Below are positions 55,230-64,000 of a stretch of 64,000 nt of DNA, in pieces. This DNA comes from Agrypnus murinus. Its lineage: Eukaryota > Arthropoda > Insecta > Coleoptera > Elateridae. The stretch is from contig OV816026.1 of the NCBI GenBank assembly GCA_929113105.1, forward strand, positions 73,538,004 through 73,602,003, written 5' to 3'. Numbering within the stretch: position 1 is the first letter of the stretch; every line of letters begins with the position of its first letter. The notes below the pieces were generated by a model, which searched no databases, had not been told where the DNA came from, and saw only the letters and a program-made list of their open reading frames with translations. A program made the translations under genes and the position numbers.

Positions 55230-55572
55230 ATTGCAGCATACACAACAACCTAGGACCATCTTAAATTCTACAGCTACTTGGAACGTCTTGGAGATAGGGC
55301 GCTATATTACGATACGGATTCTGTCATTTACACTAGCAGAAAAGGAGAATGGGATGTACCAACGGGATGGAGCTTGGGGAAATGACCGATGGGCTAGAAG
55401 ACTACGGTCCCGACATCTATATAGTAGCATTTACCTCTGGTTGTCCTAAGAACTACAGCTAAATTATATTCAGTCCCATGTACCGCACTTACTTCACAGT
55501 ATGTAAAGTAAAAGGCATTAGACTCAACTATGATGTACTGAAACTCATCAACGACCATCTTCTATCCCGATG
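55230..55572 (+). pseudogene. Protein-primed DNA polymerase B fragment, Polinton/Maverick type
   Basis: Reading frames with one shift and stops give IAAYTTT, HLKFYSYLERLGDRALYYD, then YYDTDSVIYTSRKGEWDVP, after a frame change LGEMTDGLEDYG and GCPKNYS, then YRTYFTVCKVKGIRLNY. YxDTDS is motif C of family-B polymerases. The order YDTDS - LGxMTDEL - GGPKNYxY - VCKVRGI is that of the protein-primed polymerases of Polintons and related insect elements. Stops (near 55248 and 55458) and a shift near 55364 make it non-functional. It supports reading 55-64 kb as Polinton-derived. Confidence 0.82.
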
Positions 55573-56500
55573 ACGTTATAGGGTGACATTATGAAGTCAT
55601 ACTAATATATGAAAATAATATACTGCCTGATAAATAAAATTATTCTTTTACAGTGAAGAGTGTTTTGGGGGGAAATTTTAATGAAATGTAGCTACTAGCG
55701 AGCTTCACTTATAAGTACACACCACTTAGCTGATTCAATAAAAATTACGTTATTTAAAAATTTCTAACATGGATAGCTTTATCTGTTTTAGAATATTCAA
55801 AGACAGTATATGACAATAAATTATCGTGAGACTCCTGATCTATACAAAACGCCATATATATAAAATTAGAGATAAAAATTAATCCTATGATATATGGTGA
55901 AAACGCAAATATTCAACAATTCTAACCCCAATTTTGAACAGATTTTAACCTTTTTCGTTATATCTACTACCCTAGTAAACGATTTCTACATATGCCTTCT
56001 TACTGTGTATAATTTTGCCCCATGGAGATATTCGTCGTATCTATAGTAAACCCATATTTTAAGGTTATTTATACAATATATCATCCATTTTCAATGGTTT
56101 CGAAATACGATATAACAAGGTATGTAATAATATACTCTATATTTTTTTTTGTAGGATATTCATCGTTGAATATAGTAAACTCGTATGATTAATACTAATT
56201 TGTAATTATTTTCACCTTCAATATATGTCTTCACCTTCACCTTCGAAATATATGTCTATAACATGTCATATGTTTTGTAATACGTCTTTATAACTTTGAA
56301 ACTCTGCGTGATTACCTCTTAATATCTACAGTTATGAGAACCTTGAAGACTTAACCTCGAGAAATAAAACAGATAAATATTTTACTATTTATTGAAACTA
56401 GACTACTTATATTCTAACATACAAATATACATCCACAAAATAGAAAAGTATACTTGAGGGTAACATTTTGTATAACCATTATCTTTTATTCTATAATATC
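55573..56500. other. AT-rich spacer, nothing recognised
   Basis: Nearly 1 kb without a convincing coding frame; it would lie inside the decayed Polinton-type region. Repeats of ATATGTCT.TA.CA near 56225-56270 are the only pattern seen. Confidence 0.35.
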
Positions 56501-56625
56501 TCATTATATCAGCCACATTTACCATGCTATCAGCCACATTCATTACGCTATCAGCCATATTTATCATGCTATCAGCCACATTAATTACGCTATCAGCCAC
56601 ATTTATCACGCTATCAGCGTGAATC
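56500..56625 (+). repeat. 21-bp minisatellite (about 6 copies)
   Basis: ATCAGCCACATTTATCATGCT and variants repeat at 21-bp spacing. The length is a multiple of three, so the reverse strand encodes a seven-residue repeat (ADSVINV, ADSMINM and similar) in an open stretch at 56403-56627. No protein family is recognised, and the open frame may be a by-product of the repeat. Confidence 0.8.
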
Positions 56626-56794
56626 AAGCGTTGGTTCTAAACTAAGTATCCCTGAATGCTTGTAACTGTCATCAGATGACGTCATGCTCTTCATAGCTCT
56701 ACCGAAGAGATCTATTGATAAAGTTACTAGATTAGAGAAACAGAAGCAGAAACATTATTATTATTATTACTCATAACCAGGGTTTCTCAGCTAT

Positions 56795-57030
56795 TTATCG
56801 AAGCAGTGAACAGTGCCAAGGGTGAATTAAGGATGATCGATAAGATGACGGGCATCTAACCAGGGTTAATTAAGGATGGAGAATGATCGATAAATGATGA
56901 TAGACGTAGTGTTAGGGTTAATTAATGATGAAGACGTGTCGTGCCATGATGAATTCATGATGAAGGACGTCTAGCCAGGGTTAATTAATGATGAAGAGTG
57001 ATCGACAGGGTGATGATAGACGTAGCGCCT
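56795..57030 (+). repeat. Degenerate tandem repeats with GGGTTAATTAA(T/G)GATGAAG
   Basis: Blocks built from CCAGGGTTAATTAA.GATG, AGTGATCGA and GATGATAGACGTAG(T/C)G recur at roughly 80-120 bp spacing. Non-coding as far as I can see. Confidence 0.6.
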
Positions 57031-57034
57031 GAGT

Positions 57035-57225
57035 TAATTAGGAGTGACCTGAAGAACATGTTAGTAACGAAGAGTTGAACAAGGACATGGCTACCGGTAC
57101 AGTTCCAATGAGTCATTCGTCGGACTTTATACGTGTTATTATTTCCATTTCTCCCGAAGAAATACAACGAAGAGATCAAGAGGCGAAAATATGGCTGAAA
57201 CATTTAGAACTACAGTCGTCATAGA
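57035..57225 (+). pseudogene. Unassigned protein-like frame (about 58 codons)
   Basis: Open from just after a TGA to TAG, containing KDMATGTVPMSHSSDFIRVI and a charged helical end EEIQRRDQEAKIWLKHLE. AATAAA follows about 55 bases after the stop. It lies within the Polinton-type region, so it may be one of that element's smaller genes. No family is recognised, and a chance frame is possible. Confidence 0.3.
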
Positions 57226-57274
57226 AAACAGCCTATGATCGTATATAGCTGTATTATGTATGTATATGGAAACT

Positions 57275-57509
57275 TGTACTAAATAAATGTTTGTAAACTA
57301 AATGCATATGTTTTATTTAATACACTATCACATCCATACTCTGATTTCACGCTACGCGATAGTATTAAAACTTTGAACGAGATTTGTATAGAACTGTCTA
57401 AGGCAACTTTATGGCTTCTTGCTAAAGCAGATTCCAGGTCTAAAAATTTTGATAGATCACGACTCGTAGACCTGCAAAATTTGTTAATTACTCAAAGAAC
57501 CTCACAATA
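57275..57509 (+). pseudogene. Unassigned protein-like frame (about 78 codons)
   Basis: Stop-free from about 57275 to TAG at 57509: LSHPYSDFTLRDSIKTLNEI, then SKATLWLLAKADSRSKNFD and SRLVDLQNLLITQRT. It has the amphipathic, Leu-rich look of real protein and lies between the polymerase fragment and the integrase-tail fragment. No Met supports a start. No family recognised. Confidence 0.35.
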
Positions 57510-57584
57510 GGCATAGGAAGTATTACTTTACATTCTATTTAATAATTCAGTCTTGCATAGTTTTCAATTTACAAAACCTATCAC

Positions 57585-57765
57585 ATACTTCTTGGAAGAT
57601 CTACATGGAGTTCCCGTTCGAGGTGCTTTCTACGAGTTCGAGCTGCAGAAAACCAGTCAACCTGATGATACCTAGTTGAAAAAATACTTAAACGTCGTAG
57701 CAATGGTGACATTTACGTAAAATGACTCGGCTTAAGATCTACTCACTCGCTAGCTCCTTTATAGT
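57585..57765 (+). pseudogene. Chromodomain-like C-terminal tail of a Polinton-type integrase
   Basis: One frame gives FLEDLHGVPVRGAFYEFELQ then a stop. The next frame continues VEKILKRRSNGDIYVK, a stop, and LGL. The pattern G-x-F-Y-E-x-E-L-Q-K followed by V-E-K-(I/V)-L-(K/R)-(K/R)-R-x-G-x-x-Y-V-K-W is typical of the chromodomain that ends Polinton/Maverick integrases. The catalytic DDE core is not seen. Dead: two stops and one shift in about 60 codons. Confidence 0.6.
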
Positions 57766-57779
57766 ATTATTATTAGTAT

Positions 57780-57905
57780 AGTTATGTATTATTTTAGTTA
57801 TAATTTAGTATTATATATCAATATGAAATGTATGTATTATTTTAGATATAATTTAGTATTATATATCTCTATGAAATGTATTTTCTTCTTCTTTCAATAA
57901 AAGTT
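57780..57905 (+). repeat. ~54-bp tandem duplication and a polyadenylation-like signal
   Basis: TATGTATTATTTTAG.TATAATTTAGTATTATATATC..TATGAAATGTA occurs twice in tandem (from about 57783 and 57835). AATAAA at 57896-57901 follows. Confidence 0.7.
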
Positions 57906-57909
57906 CTTG

Positions 57910-58416
57910 TATAAAATATTTGTTTTTTATTTTTTATCTTAAACTACCGAAATAAAAACACAAGAAATAAATCATATTCTATCTATTAGACAAATTCAAT
58001 AACATTATAGCTTTACAAAATAATTTGATAACATAATGTGCGAAACATGTAAAAGACAATTTTAAAATATCAATATTTAAACGTTATAATTCTATAAAAC
58101 ACGTGAATTTCATGTAAAGAAAAATACTCAAGATTGAAATATATTTGGCTGTAAAAGATATAACGTTAAAAGAACTGATAGTAATTCTTAACAGATACAG
58201 TTATATACAATACAAAACTAATATACAAATTGATGATAATAAAAATATACACATTACAAACTAAAAATCATAAAATATACGTATATACTACTATTATCAC
58301 TACTTAAGAGTTAAATATGACTATACTTTACAAATATATACATACAGAATTTAAATATTTACAAGCGTGCTTTCTTATATCCGAACGGAATGGAATCAAA
58401 GTTAATTTATTAATAA
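57910..58416. other. Very AT-rich spacer, nothing recognised
   Basis: About 500 bases of A/T-rich sequence between the two oppositely oriented Polinton-type fragments, with no coding frame. Confidence 0.4.
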
Positions 58417-58722
58417 CTAGGAAATCATACGGATCCTTCCAGCACATGAAACAATATGTTTGAATTCATCATAACCTGCATCTCCTAAAACATGAGCGTC
58501 ATACACGGCGTACAGGTAGATGTTTTCAAATCTTAATCCGTTTTCATTAATCAGTAGACCTAACATAACATTAGTTTTGACACATGAAGAAGGCCCACTC
58601 AGAATTGTTCGACATGGCGTAGGTAATAAGTCACCGTGTTTTCTATTACTATCAAATTGTAGAGATACATCATTGTCTAAATTAAATATGTTTAGTGTTT
58701 TCTTTTGTTTAACAGTTTTCAT
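58417..58722 (-). pseudogene. A32-like DNA-packaging ATPase, N-terminal part
   Basis: 101 codons from ATG 58722. PCRTILSGPSSCVKTNVMLG is a Walker A P-loop in which the third Gly is Val. LLINENGLRFENIYLYA follows, a context typical of the FtsK/HerA-type packaging ATPases of Polintons and adintovirus-like elements. The Walker B region is missing and the C-terminus does not fit the family, so the gene is truncated. Its ATG overlaps the stop of an upstream frame (taATGa), as in compact viral-type genomes. A second, inverted copy begins at 63880. Confidence 0.7.
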
Positions 58723-58728
58723 TATGGT

Positions 58729-58812
58729 AGGCGTACGTGTTTAGTCACTGTTTCAGTGAACGGGTTGTATTCTATCAAGGAGTCGTGTAGGATCAAACAA
58801 TACAATAGATTT
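58729..58812 (-). pseudogene. End of a gene upstream of the packaging ATPase
   Basis: The minus-strand frame ends LIEYNPFTETVTKHVRLP before TAA, whose last A is the A of the ATPase ATG. Only about 25 codons are readable. The identity is unknown; the stop-start overlap suggests it was the preceding gene of the same Polinton-type element. Confidence 0.4.
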
Positions 58813-59283
58813 AGGTTCGCCGGAACCTAAATCTAACCTAAATTATATATGTAGACTGTAACCCGCCTAATATTATATGTAGGTTTTTCGAATGTTAAAG
58901 ACGATTTTGCAAGTAGCTACATGGTCTAACCTAATAAATATTTTATGAACTATGTTAAATGTTTTTGGGATTATGTATGTATTTACAGTTTTGAATTGTA
59001 TGCTCTATTTCACACCTAATGTATTCTATTTGCCGGTACTGAATATATCCATTAACTAGGGCAAAACACCTGATGACGGCATATTAAGAGCAAATATATA
59101 TATATTATACACATATGTTAACTCTAGTATTGTCCATAGAAAATATACATCAGACAGGCACTAGTGACTGGGCTAAATTTACTGATTCATTCTCGCGCAC
59201 GTACATTTACAGACGCATAGGCAGAAGTCTCCGAGCGCTTACGAGTATGACCGAGAACAACCAATTACGTCGTATGATCTGTA

Positions 59284-59700
59284 TGGGTCTAGGCCACAAC
59301 GGCCAATGACCACAACGGCCAATCGCTATTTTGGCTGTTGTAGTCATAACCACAACGGTCTCCGTGACCATAACGGCCAACAGCCACAACGGCCAATTTG
59401 ACCATATCGCCCAACTCGACACTTGACCATAACGGCCACCATGACCACAACGGCCAATTAGAAATTCCACCCCATCCGCCATTTTGACCACAACGGCCAC
59501 CGACGCTTATGTATTGGCGTCGCTGGTGACGATGACCACAACGGCCAACTAGGGTGAGTGGCCACAACGGCCAACTATGGAGCGTGACAACAACAGCCAA
59601 AATGACCATAACGGCCAACTGTGGCGAGTGACCACAACGGCCAAAATGACCACAACGCCCAAATGTGGCGCGTGATCACAACAGCCAAAATGAATACACG
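59284..59700 (-). repeat. GGCCGTTGTGGTCA array, left copy
   Basis: About twenty variants of TGACCACAACGGCCAA with irregular spacers (TGGCGAGTG, CCAAAATG). Read on the minus strand as GGCCGTTGTGGTCA. Open frames across it (WPLWSL-type repeats) are by-products. Confidence 0.85.
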
Positions 59701-60560
59701 ATCAACTTTTTTTCGTACTGTTATTTTGGTTTTGTTAAAGCTCATTTTTTTCTTTTAACTTAGCCTGTATTCAAATAAGATACGTCCAGGATTTAACAAA
59801 GAGGTCTGATGTCAAAGTAGCGCCGATTTAACGTGACTTACCTATATTGAAAAATGCACCTCTATACACAACTGCAGCCCCATGCAGTTGAAATTTTTCT
59901 TTCTTAGTTTCTCGGTAAGTATACCAGGCAGATTAAATGCTGAAAATTTGATACAGGTACACTATAACTATTTACATAATCATGATACTTTAGTTCACAG
60001 GGTAGTTTATTTTTAACATCAAAAGAAGTTTTTTTTCTATTACCTGTTTACCTACAGCAATGTTTCCATTTTGGGGACGTTTAAAAAAGTACGAAAAAGA
60101 ACTAAAACAACACGTTTGACAATTTATTTATAGATTTTCATTGCATTGAATTTGAAGTACGTAATCAGCTGCTTTATCAGCTTTAGAATTTAAACTAAAT
60201 GTAAATCTTCCCCTAAAAAGTAAACACGATGTCTACGAATCTGTCCAGCACTTAATAAAATCAATCTAAGGAGCATCATGGGACGTAACCCCAGAAACAA
60301 ACCGCAATAATCCAAAACAGTATTGCTCCATACGTATCCGAGAGAAAATGCAAAAAAGAGCTTTTAGAAAGAAATGACAGATTACTTACTCGCGCACCGG
60401 CCGATAAAACGTAGTTTAATAGGGCCGTAAAAGAGTTTAAGAAATTATTAGATGAGCAGAGAAATCAAGATTTCCAGAACTATTTCCACTACCTTACAGC
60501 AACTGAAGCAACTGACTGCATTATGGAACATCATAAAGATCGTGTTTACGCCTCTTACCA
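59284..60560 (+). repeat. Left arm of a large palindrome
   Basis: Reverse complement of 62710-63866 plus 61470-61583. The homology covers the GGCC-rich array, the unique block at 59700-60330 (for example CAATGTTTCCATTTTGGGGACG against CGTCCCCAAAATGGAAACATTG) and the start of the Jockey RT. Beyond the array it resumes at the ATPase fragment, so the palindrome probably extends leftward to about 58510 with a gap. Confidence 0.9.
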
Positions 60561-61470
60561 TTGAAGAAGAAAAACTCATACGGGACTTCCTTCAAGCGCG
60601 AAGTAAGGTCATCGAAACTGAAGTAAATTCGAAGAAGTCCCCAGGTTTCGACGTAATAACTGGAAAACTCCTAAAGGAACTTTCATATGAGGGATTTCGC
60701 ATGATAACTGTAATCTATAAAGGGATATTAAGGACGGGATACTTTTCTGGCCAATGGAAGGTGGCCCAAATAGCAATGGTACCAAAACGGGAGAAACCGC
60801 TATTCAATGTGGCCTCATACAGACCCATTAGTCTCTTACCCGTCAATGATTTGTAAAAAATTGTTTGTCAAGCGAATGTCGCCGCTAATTGACGAAGATC
60901 AGCGAATGCCCAACTAACAGTTTGGACGTCGACAATACGCTACAATCGAACAAATACACATAGTTGCATCAAAAATCAGGTTTGACCTGGAGACCAAACC
61001 ATTTTGTTCAGCGGCATTCATAGACATAAGCCAAGCCTTTGACAGGGTGTGGTATGTATGCAGATCTACTCTACAACCTCAAGCGACATTTACCGTATAC
61101 CTTCTTTCAAATTATTACGTTATACCTCACTGAAAGATACTTTTTCGTGAAATATCCGGACTCCACTTCAGCTCTTCTACCCATAACATCTGGTGTCGCG
61201 CGACTGGTCCGATTTTATACCTAATTTTCAACCAGAAACACGACATTAGCAACGTTCGCGGACTACATGGCAATACTGGCTTCCCATACTAATGCAGATA
61301 TAGTTTTCAGAAACTTACAAACCACCTAAACCTTTTTGAAAGATGATGGAACACGACGCATTAAAGCAAATATATAGAAACCAACACAGGCCACTTATAC
61401 TACTAAAAGAACTACTTGACCTCTAGTTCATCTTAACGGAAACTCACTACTCAAGAAGATTAGGTCAAAT
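60330..61470 (+). pseudogene. Jockey-type LINE reverse transcriptase, multiply broken
   Basis: Frames in order: KEFKKLLDEQRNQDFQNYF, then after a shift KKSPGFDVITGKLLKELS and GYFSGQWKVAQIAMVPKRE and ASYRPISLLPV (RT domains 0-2 of Jockey-clade LINEs). After stops come IRFDLETKPF and AFIDISQAFDRVW (first catalytic Asp) with LPYTFFQIITLYLTERYFFV and ALLPITSGV. Later sequence keeps FADY-type remnants near 61255. The YADD box is not intact. Endonuclease domain absent. The 5' part (60330-60560) is shared with the palindrome arms, so the LINE entered before the inversion-duplication arose. Confidence 0.82.
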
Positions 61471-61583
61471 ATCTAAGGGCGTAAACACGATCTTTATGAC
61501 GTTCCATAATGCAGTCAGTTGCTTTAGTTGCTGTTAGGCAGTGGAAATAGTTCTGGAAATCTTGATTTCTCTGGTCATCTAAT

Positions 61584-62695
61584 TAGGGTGAACGATCAAG
61601 CAGTCGTGTCGGACTTCATTACTAGTATCCGAGACAAGCCCGAAGATAGCGGGAGGGCAGTCGTTAGAGGTGTCGGGAAGCACTAGGATTCGAGACTAGC
61701 TTGAGGGCAGACCACACGGCGTTCACCCTTAGAACTGTTCGTTGTCTACCCCATCCCAGGCTTGTCTGGGCAACGGATGACGCGGTCGGAATTAAATGTG
61801 TGGTAGAGTTATGCCGAGGTGTTTCGTTTACGTTTCAGTTACGTTTTCAGTTACGTTTCGTGAAGTGTTTCTCGACGATGACCCTAAAACGTTGCGGAAT
61901 GAGCTCTGCTAACAAGGGGATCCGGCGTGGGTGGATTGAATCTTATCTGACGTAAGGTATTTTATGGAGCTAAGTATTCCGCTGTCTGGCCTAGATGAAT
62001 GGAGGAGATTCAAGTGAGGTTTATCTCGGTTAGGGAGTTCACTCGCTAACCCATGAGAAACTGCATGCCACCAGGTAGCGTTTCGGAGGTGACAGTACGG
62101 GGGTCTGGCATATGCTGTCAGTTCCAGCGACAGATTCCCAAAAGTCGTCTAGAGACCTACACTTAAAGGGCGTTGATGCGAAGATACATAGCCTCTCACG
62201 TTCAAGACAACTTCACCTTAACGGGTACACACCGGGATGCTACTTTGATGGGCCCTTAAAGTAGCCTCGAAACGAAGCTCTGTCGAGGGAGCACTAAGCC
62301 TATAACTGGGAGATCGGGGTGGCGAACCCATTTAAAAACTAAGTCTCGCCACATTTGAGGTTGGATTCGATCGGGCAGTGGCCCCCAACTCTGGCTCGGT
62401 GTACTGAACTGACCTAAGTTGGGGGAATAGTCCTAATGCTGGACGATGCATTTGACTCCGTATGAAAGAGGACAGGGAGGGTGCCGTCGGGTGAGCAGGT
62501 GTTAAGTCAATGGCTCCGGTACTAACCTGGTTAGCTAGTAGAGGGCGGATAGGCAACCTCGCTCCGACCAGTGAGTGACTGGGAGCAATTGCTATGCGAT
62601 TGCGCTCTGATTGAGCGTATCTCAATTACTTCCTCCCAAGGGAAGGAACGTGGAGGTATGTTAACACGGGGACTCCACGTAAAACATTTAGACAA
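61584..62695. mobile_element. GC-richer 1.1-kb insertion with a 14-bp target duplication
   Basis: The intact target is seen in the left arm (complement of 60440-60453, TCTGCTCATCTAAT). Here tctggtcatctaat precedes (61570-61583) and tctgctcatatgat follows (62696-62709) the insert. A 14-bp duplication and lack of inverted ends indicate a retrotransposed sequence (SINE or LINE 5' part). The insert is clearly richer in G+C than its surroundings. Open stretches at 61701-61955 (+) and 62332-62625 (-) show no domain, and the element family is not recognised. Confidence 0.7.
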
Positions 62696-63449
62696 TCTGC
62701 TCATATGATAATTTCTTAAACTCTTTGACGGCCCTATTAATCTACGTTTTATCGGCCGGTGCGCGAGTATGTAATCTGCCATTTCTTTCTAAGAGCTCGT
62801 TTTTCTTGTATTTTCTCTCGGATACGTATGGAGCAATACTGTTTTGGATTATTGCGGTTTGTTTCTGGGGTTACGTCCCATGATGCTCCCTAGATTGATT
62901 TTATTAAGTACTGGACAGATTCGTAGATATCGTGTTTACTATTTAGGGAAGATTTACATTTAGTTTAAATTTTAAAACTGATAAAAACAGCTAATTACGT
63001 GCTTCAAATTCAATGCAATGAAAATCTATAAATAAAACTTCAAACGTGTTGTTTTATAGTTCTTTTTCGTACTTTTTTAAACGTCCCCAAAATGGAAACA
63101 TTGCTGTAGGTAAACAAGTAATAGAAAAAAAAACTTCTTTTGATGTCAACGATAAACTACCCTTTGAACTAAAGTATCATGACTATGTAAATTGTTATAG
63201 TGTACCTGTATCAAATTTTCAGCATTTAATCTGCCTGGGATACTTACCGAGAAAATAAGAAAGAAAAATCTCTTCAACTTCACGGGGCTGCAGTTGTATA
63301 GAGGTGCATTTTTCAATATAGGTAAGTCACGTTAAATCGGCGCTACTTTGACATCAAACCTCGCTGTTAAATTCTGGACGTACCTTATTGAAATACAGGC
63401 TAAATTAAAAGAGAGAAATGAGCTTTAACAAAACCAAAATAACAGTATG

Positions 63450-63866
63450 AAAAAAAGTTGGCCGTTGTGATCATTTTGGCCGTTGTGGTCACTCGCCACA
63501 GTTGGCCGTTATGGTCATTTTGGCTGTTGTGGCCACGCTCTATAGTTGGCCGTTATGGTCATTTTGGCCGTTGTGGTCACTCATCCTAGTTGGCCGTTGT
63601 GATTATTTTGGCCGTTGTGGTCATCGCCACCAGCGACGCCAATACATAAGCGTAGGTGGCCGTTGTGGTCAAAATGGCGGATTGGGTGGAATTTCTAGTT
63701 GGCCGTTGTAGTCATGGTGGCCGTTATGGTCAAGTGTCGAGTTGGGCGATATGGTCAAATTGGCCGTTGTGGCTGTTGGTCGTTATGGTCACGGAGACCG
63801 TTGTGGTTATGACCACAACAGCCAAAATAGCGATTGGCCGTTGTGGTCAGGCCCCATCTGTATAAA
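63450..63866 (+). repeat. GGCCGTTGTGGTCA array, right copy
   Basis: Inverted copy of 59284-59700, with the same spacer landmarks (CACCAGCGACGCCAATACATAA, AAAATGGCGGAT.GGGTGGAATT) and small differences in repeat number. Confidence 0.85.
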
Positions 63867-63879
63867 TAGAAGGGGTAGT

Positions 63880-64000
63880 GCTACTACCGTTTCCTGTAGA
63901 GCAATTTTGAGTGAACCTTCTTCTTGTGGTAAAACTATTACCTGTTAGGTCTACTAATTAATGAAAACGGATTAAAAGTTGGAAATATCTACCTATACGC
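63880..64000 (+). pseudogene. Second, inverted copy of the packaging ATPase fragment (cut by the window end)
   Basis: Encodes CRAILSEPSSCGKT, then after a frame break LLINENGLKVGNIYLY, matching 58417-58722 in opposite orientation. Here the first Gly of the P-loop is Glu and the later Gly is intact, so the two copies have different lesions. The ~560 bp that separate array and ATPase in the left arm are missing. Confidence 0.72.

Larger units (their letters stand above)
61470..63866 (-). repeat. Right arm of the large palindrome, split by an insertion
   Basis: 61470-61583 is the reverse complement of about 60445-60560 (GGGCGTAAACACGATCTTTA, CTTGATTTCTCTG). The arm resumes at 62710 and runs to 63866. 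Between them lies the 1.1-kb insertion. Confidence 0.88.

Noticed and set aside
59284..59700. Open frames coding WPLW-type repeats on the minus strand (also at 63502-63865)
   Set aside because: They follow the GGCCGTTGTGGTCA array in several frames at once, as expected from repeat composition, and lack any conserved domain.
61701..62782. Open frames in the GC-rich insertion as genes
   Set aside because: Frames are short, on both strands, and show no domain or start context; higher GC content alone lengthens chance frames.

Overview
The window is eukaryotic nuclear DNA, almost certainly from an insect. It is AT-rich, has short spliceosomal introns, carries the 3' part of a fatty-acid transport protein gene, and is otherwise dominated by transposable elements typical of insect genomes (Ty3/Gypsy including an errantivirus-like element, hAT, mariner, Penelope-like, Jockey-type LINE, Polinton/Maverick relics). 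I cannot place it to order; a large, repeat-rich beetle or hemipteran genome would fit. Only one ordinary host gene is visible, the FATP 3' end at 1057-2472.

Layout. 1-2.6 kb: last five exons of FATP. 3.0-6.95 kb: two related non-autonomous hAT elements in opposite orientation with perfect 8-bp target duplications, bracketing a third TIR element. 7.36-15.33 kb: a very young Gypsy retrotransposon (1520-bp LTRs, TSD ACAT) whose polyprotein stops inside RNase H and which has no integrase; its tRNA-Lys primer-binding region is amplified as a tandem array. 15.3-19.5 kb: MITEs, a ~430-bp repeat family and a broken mariner. 19.57-33.39 kb: an errantivirus-like Gypsy element (gag, pol, env, tRNA-Ser PBS, TSD AGTG) that has been hit twice. 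A 3.8-kb foldback element with arms of ~145-bp tandem units lies inside env, and a 2.4-kb composite hAT lies inside the 3' LTR. 34.9-35.9 kb: a Penelope-like relic. 36.4-39.8 and 44.1-47.0 kb: two copies of a TA-flanked TIR element, each containing an apparently intact four-exon mini-gene (74 aa) that simple ORF finding misses. 39.8-41.5 kb: the ~430-bp repeat as an inverted array. 42-51 kb: MITEs, palindromes and a LINE fragment. 51.5-52.1 kb: a Crypton-like tyrosine recombinase relic with a 57-bp intron and a lost catalytic tyrosine. 52.4-54.6 kb: palindromes and minisatellites. 55.2-64.0 kb: degenerate Polinton/Maverick-type genes (protein-primed DNA polymerase B, chromodomain-like integrase tail, A32-like packaging ATPase) next to a large palindrome that contains GGCCGTTGTGGTCA arrays and a Jockey RT, one arm of which has itself been hit by a further insertion with a 14-bp target duplication.

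No operon-like cooperation is expected. The informative relationships are the nestings: which element inserted into which, the target duplications, and the empty-site comparisons between repeat copies within the window.
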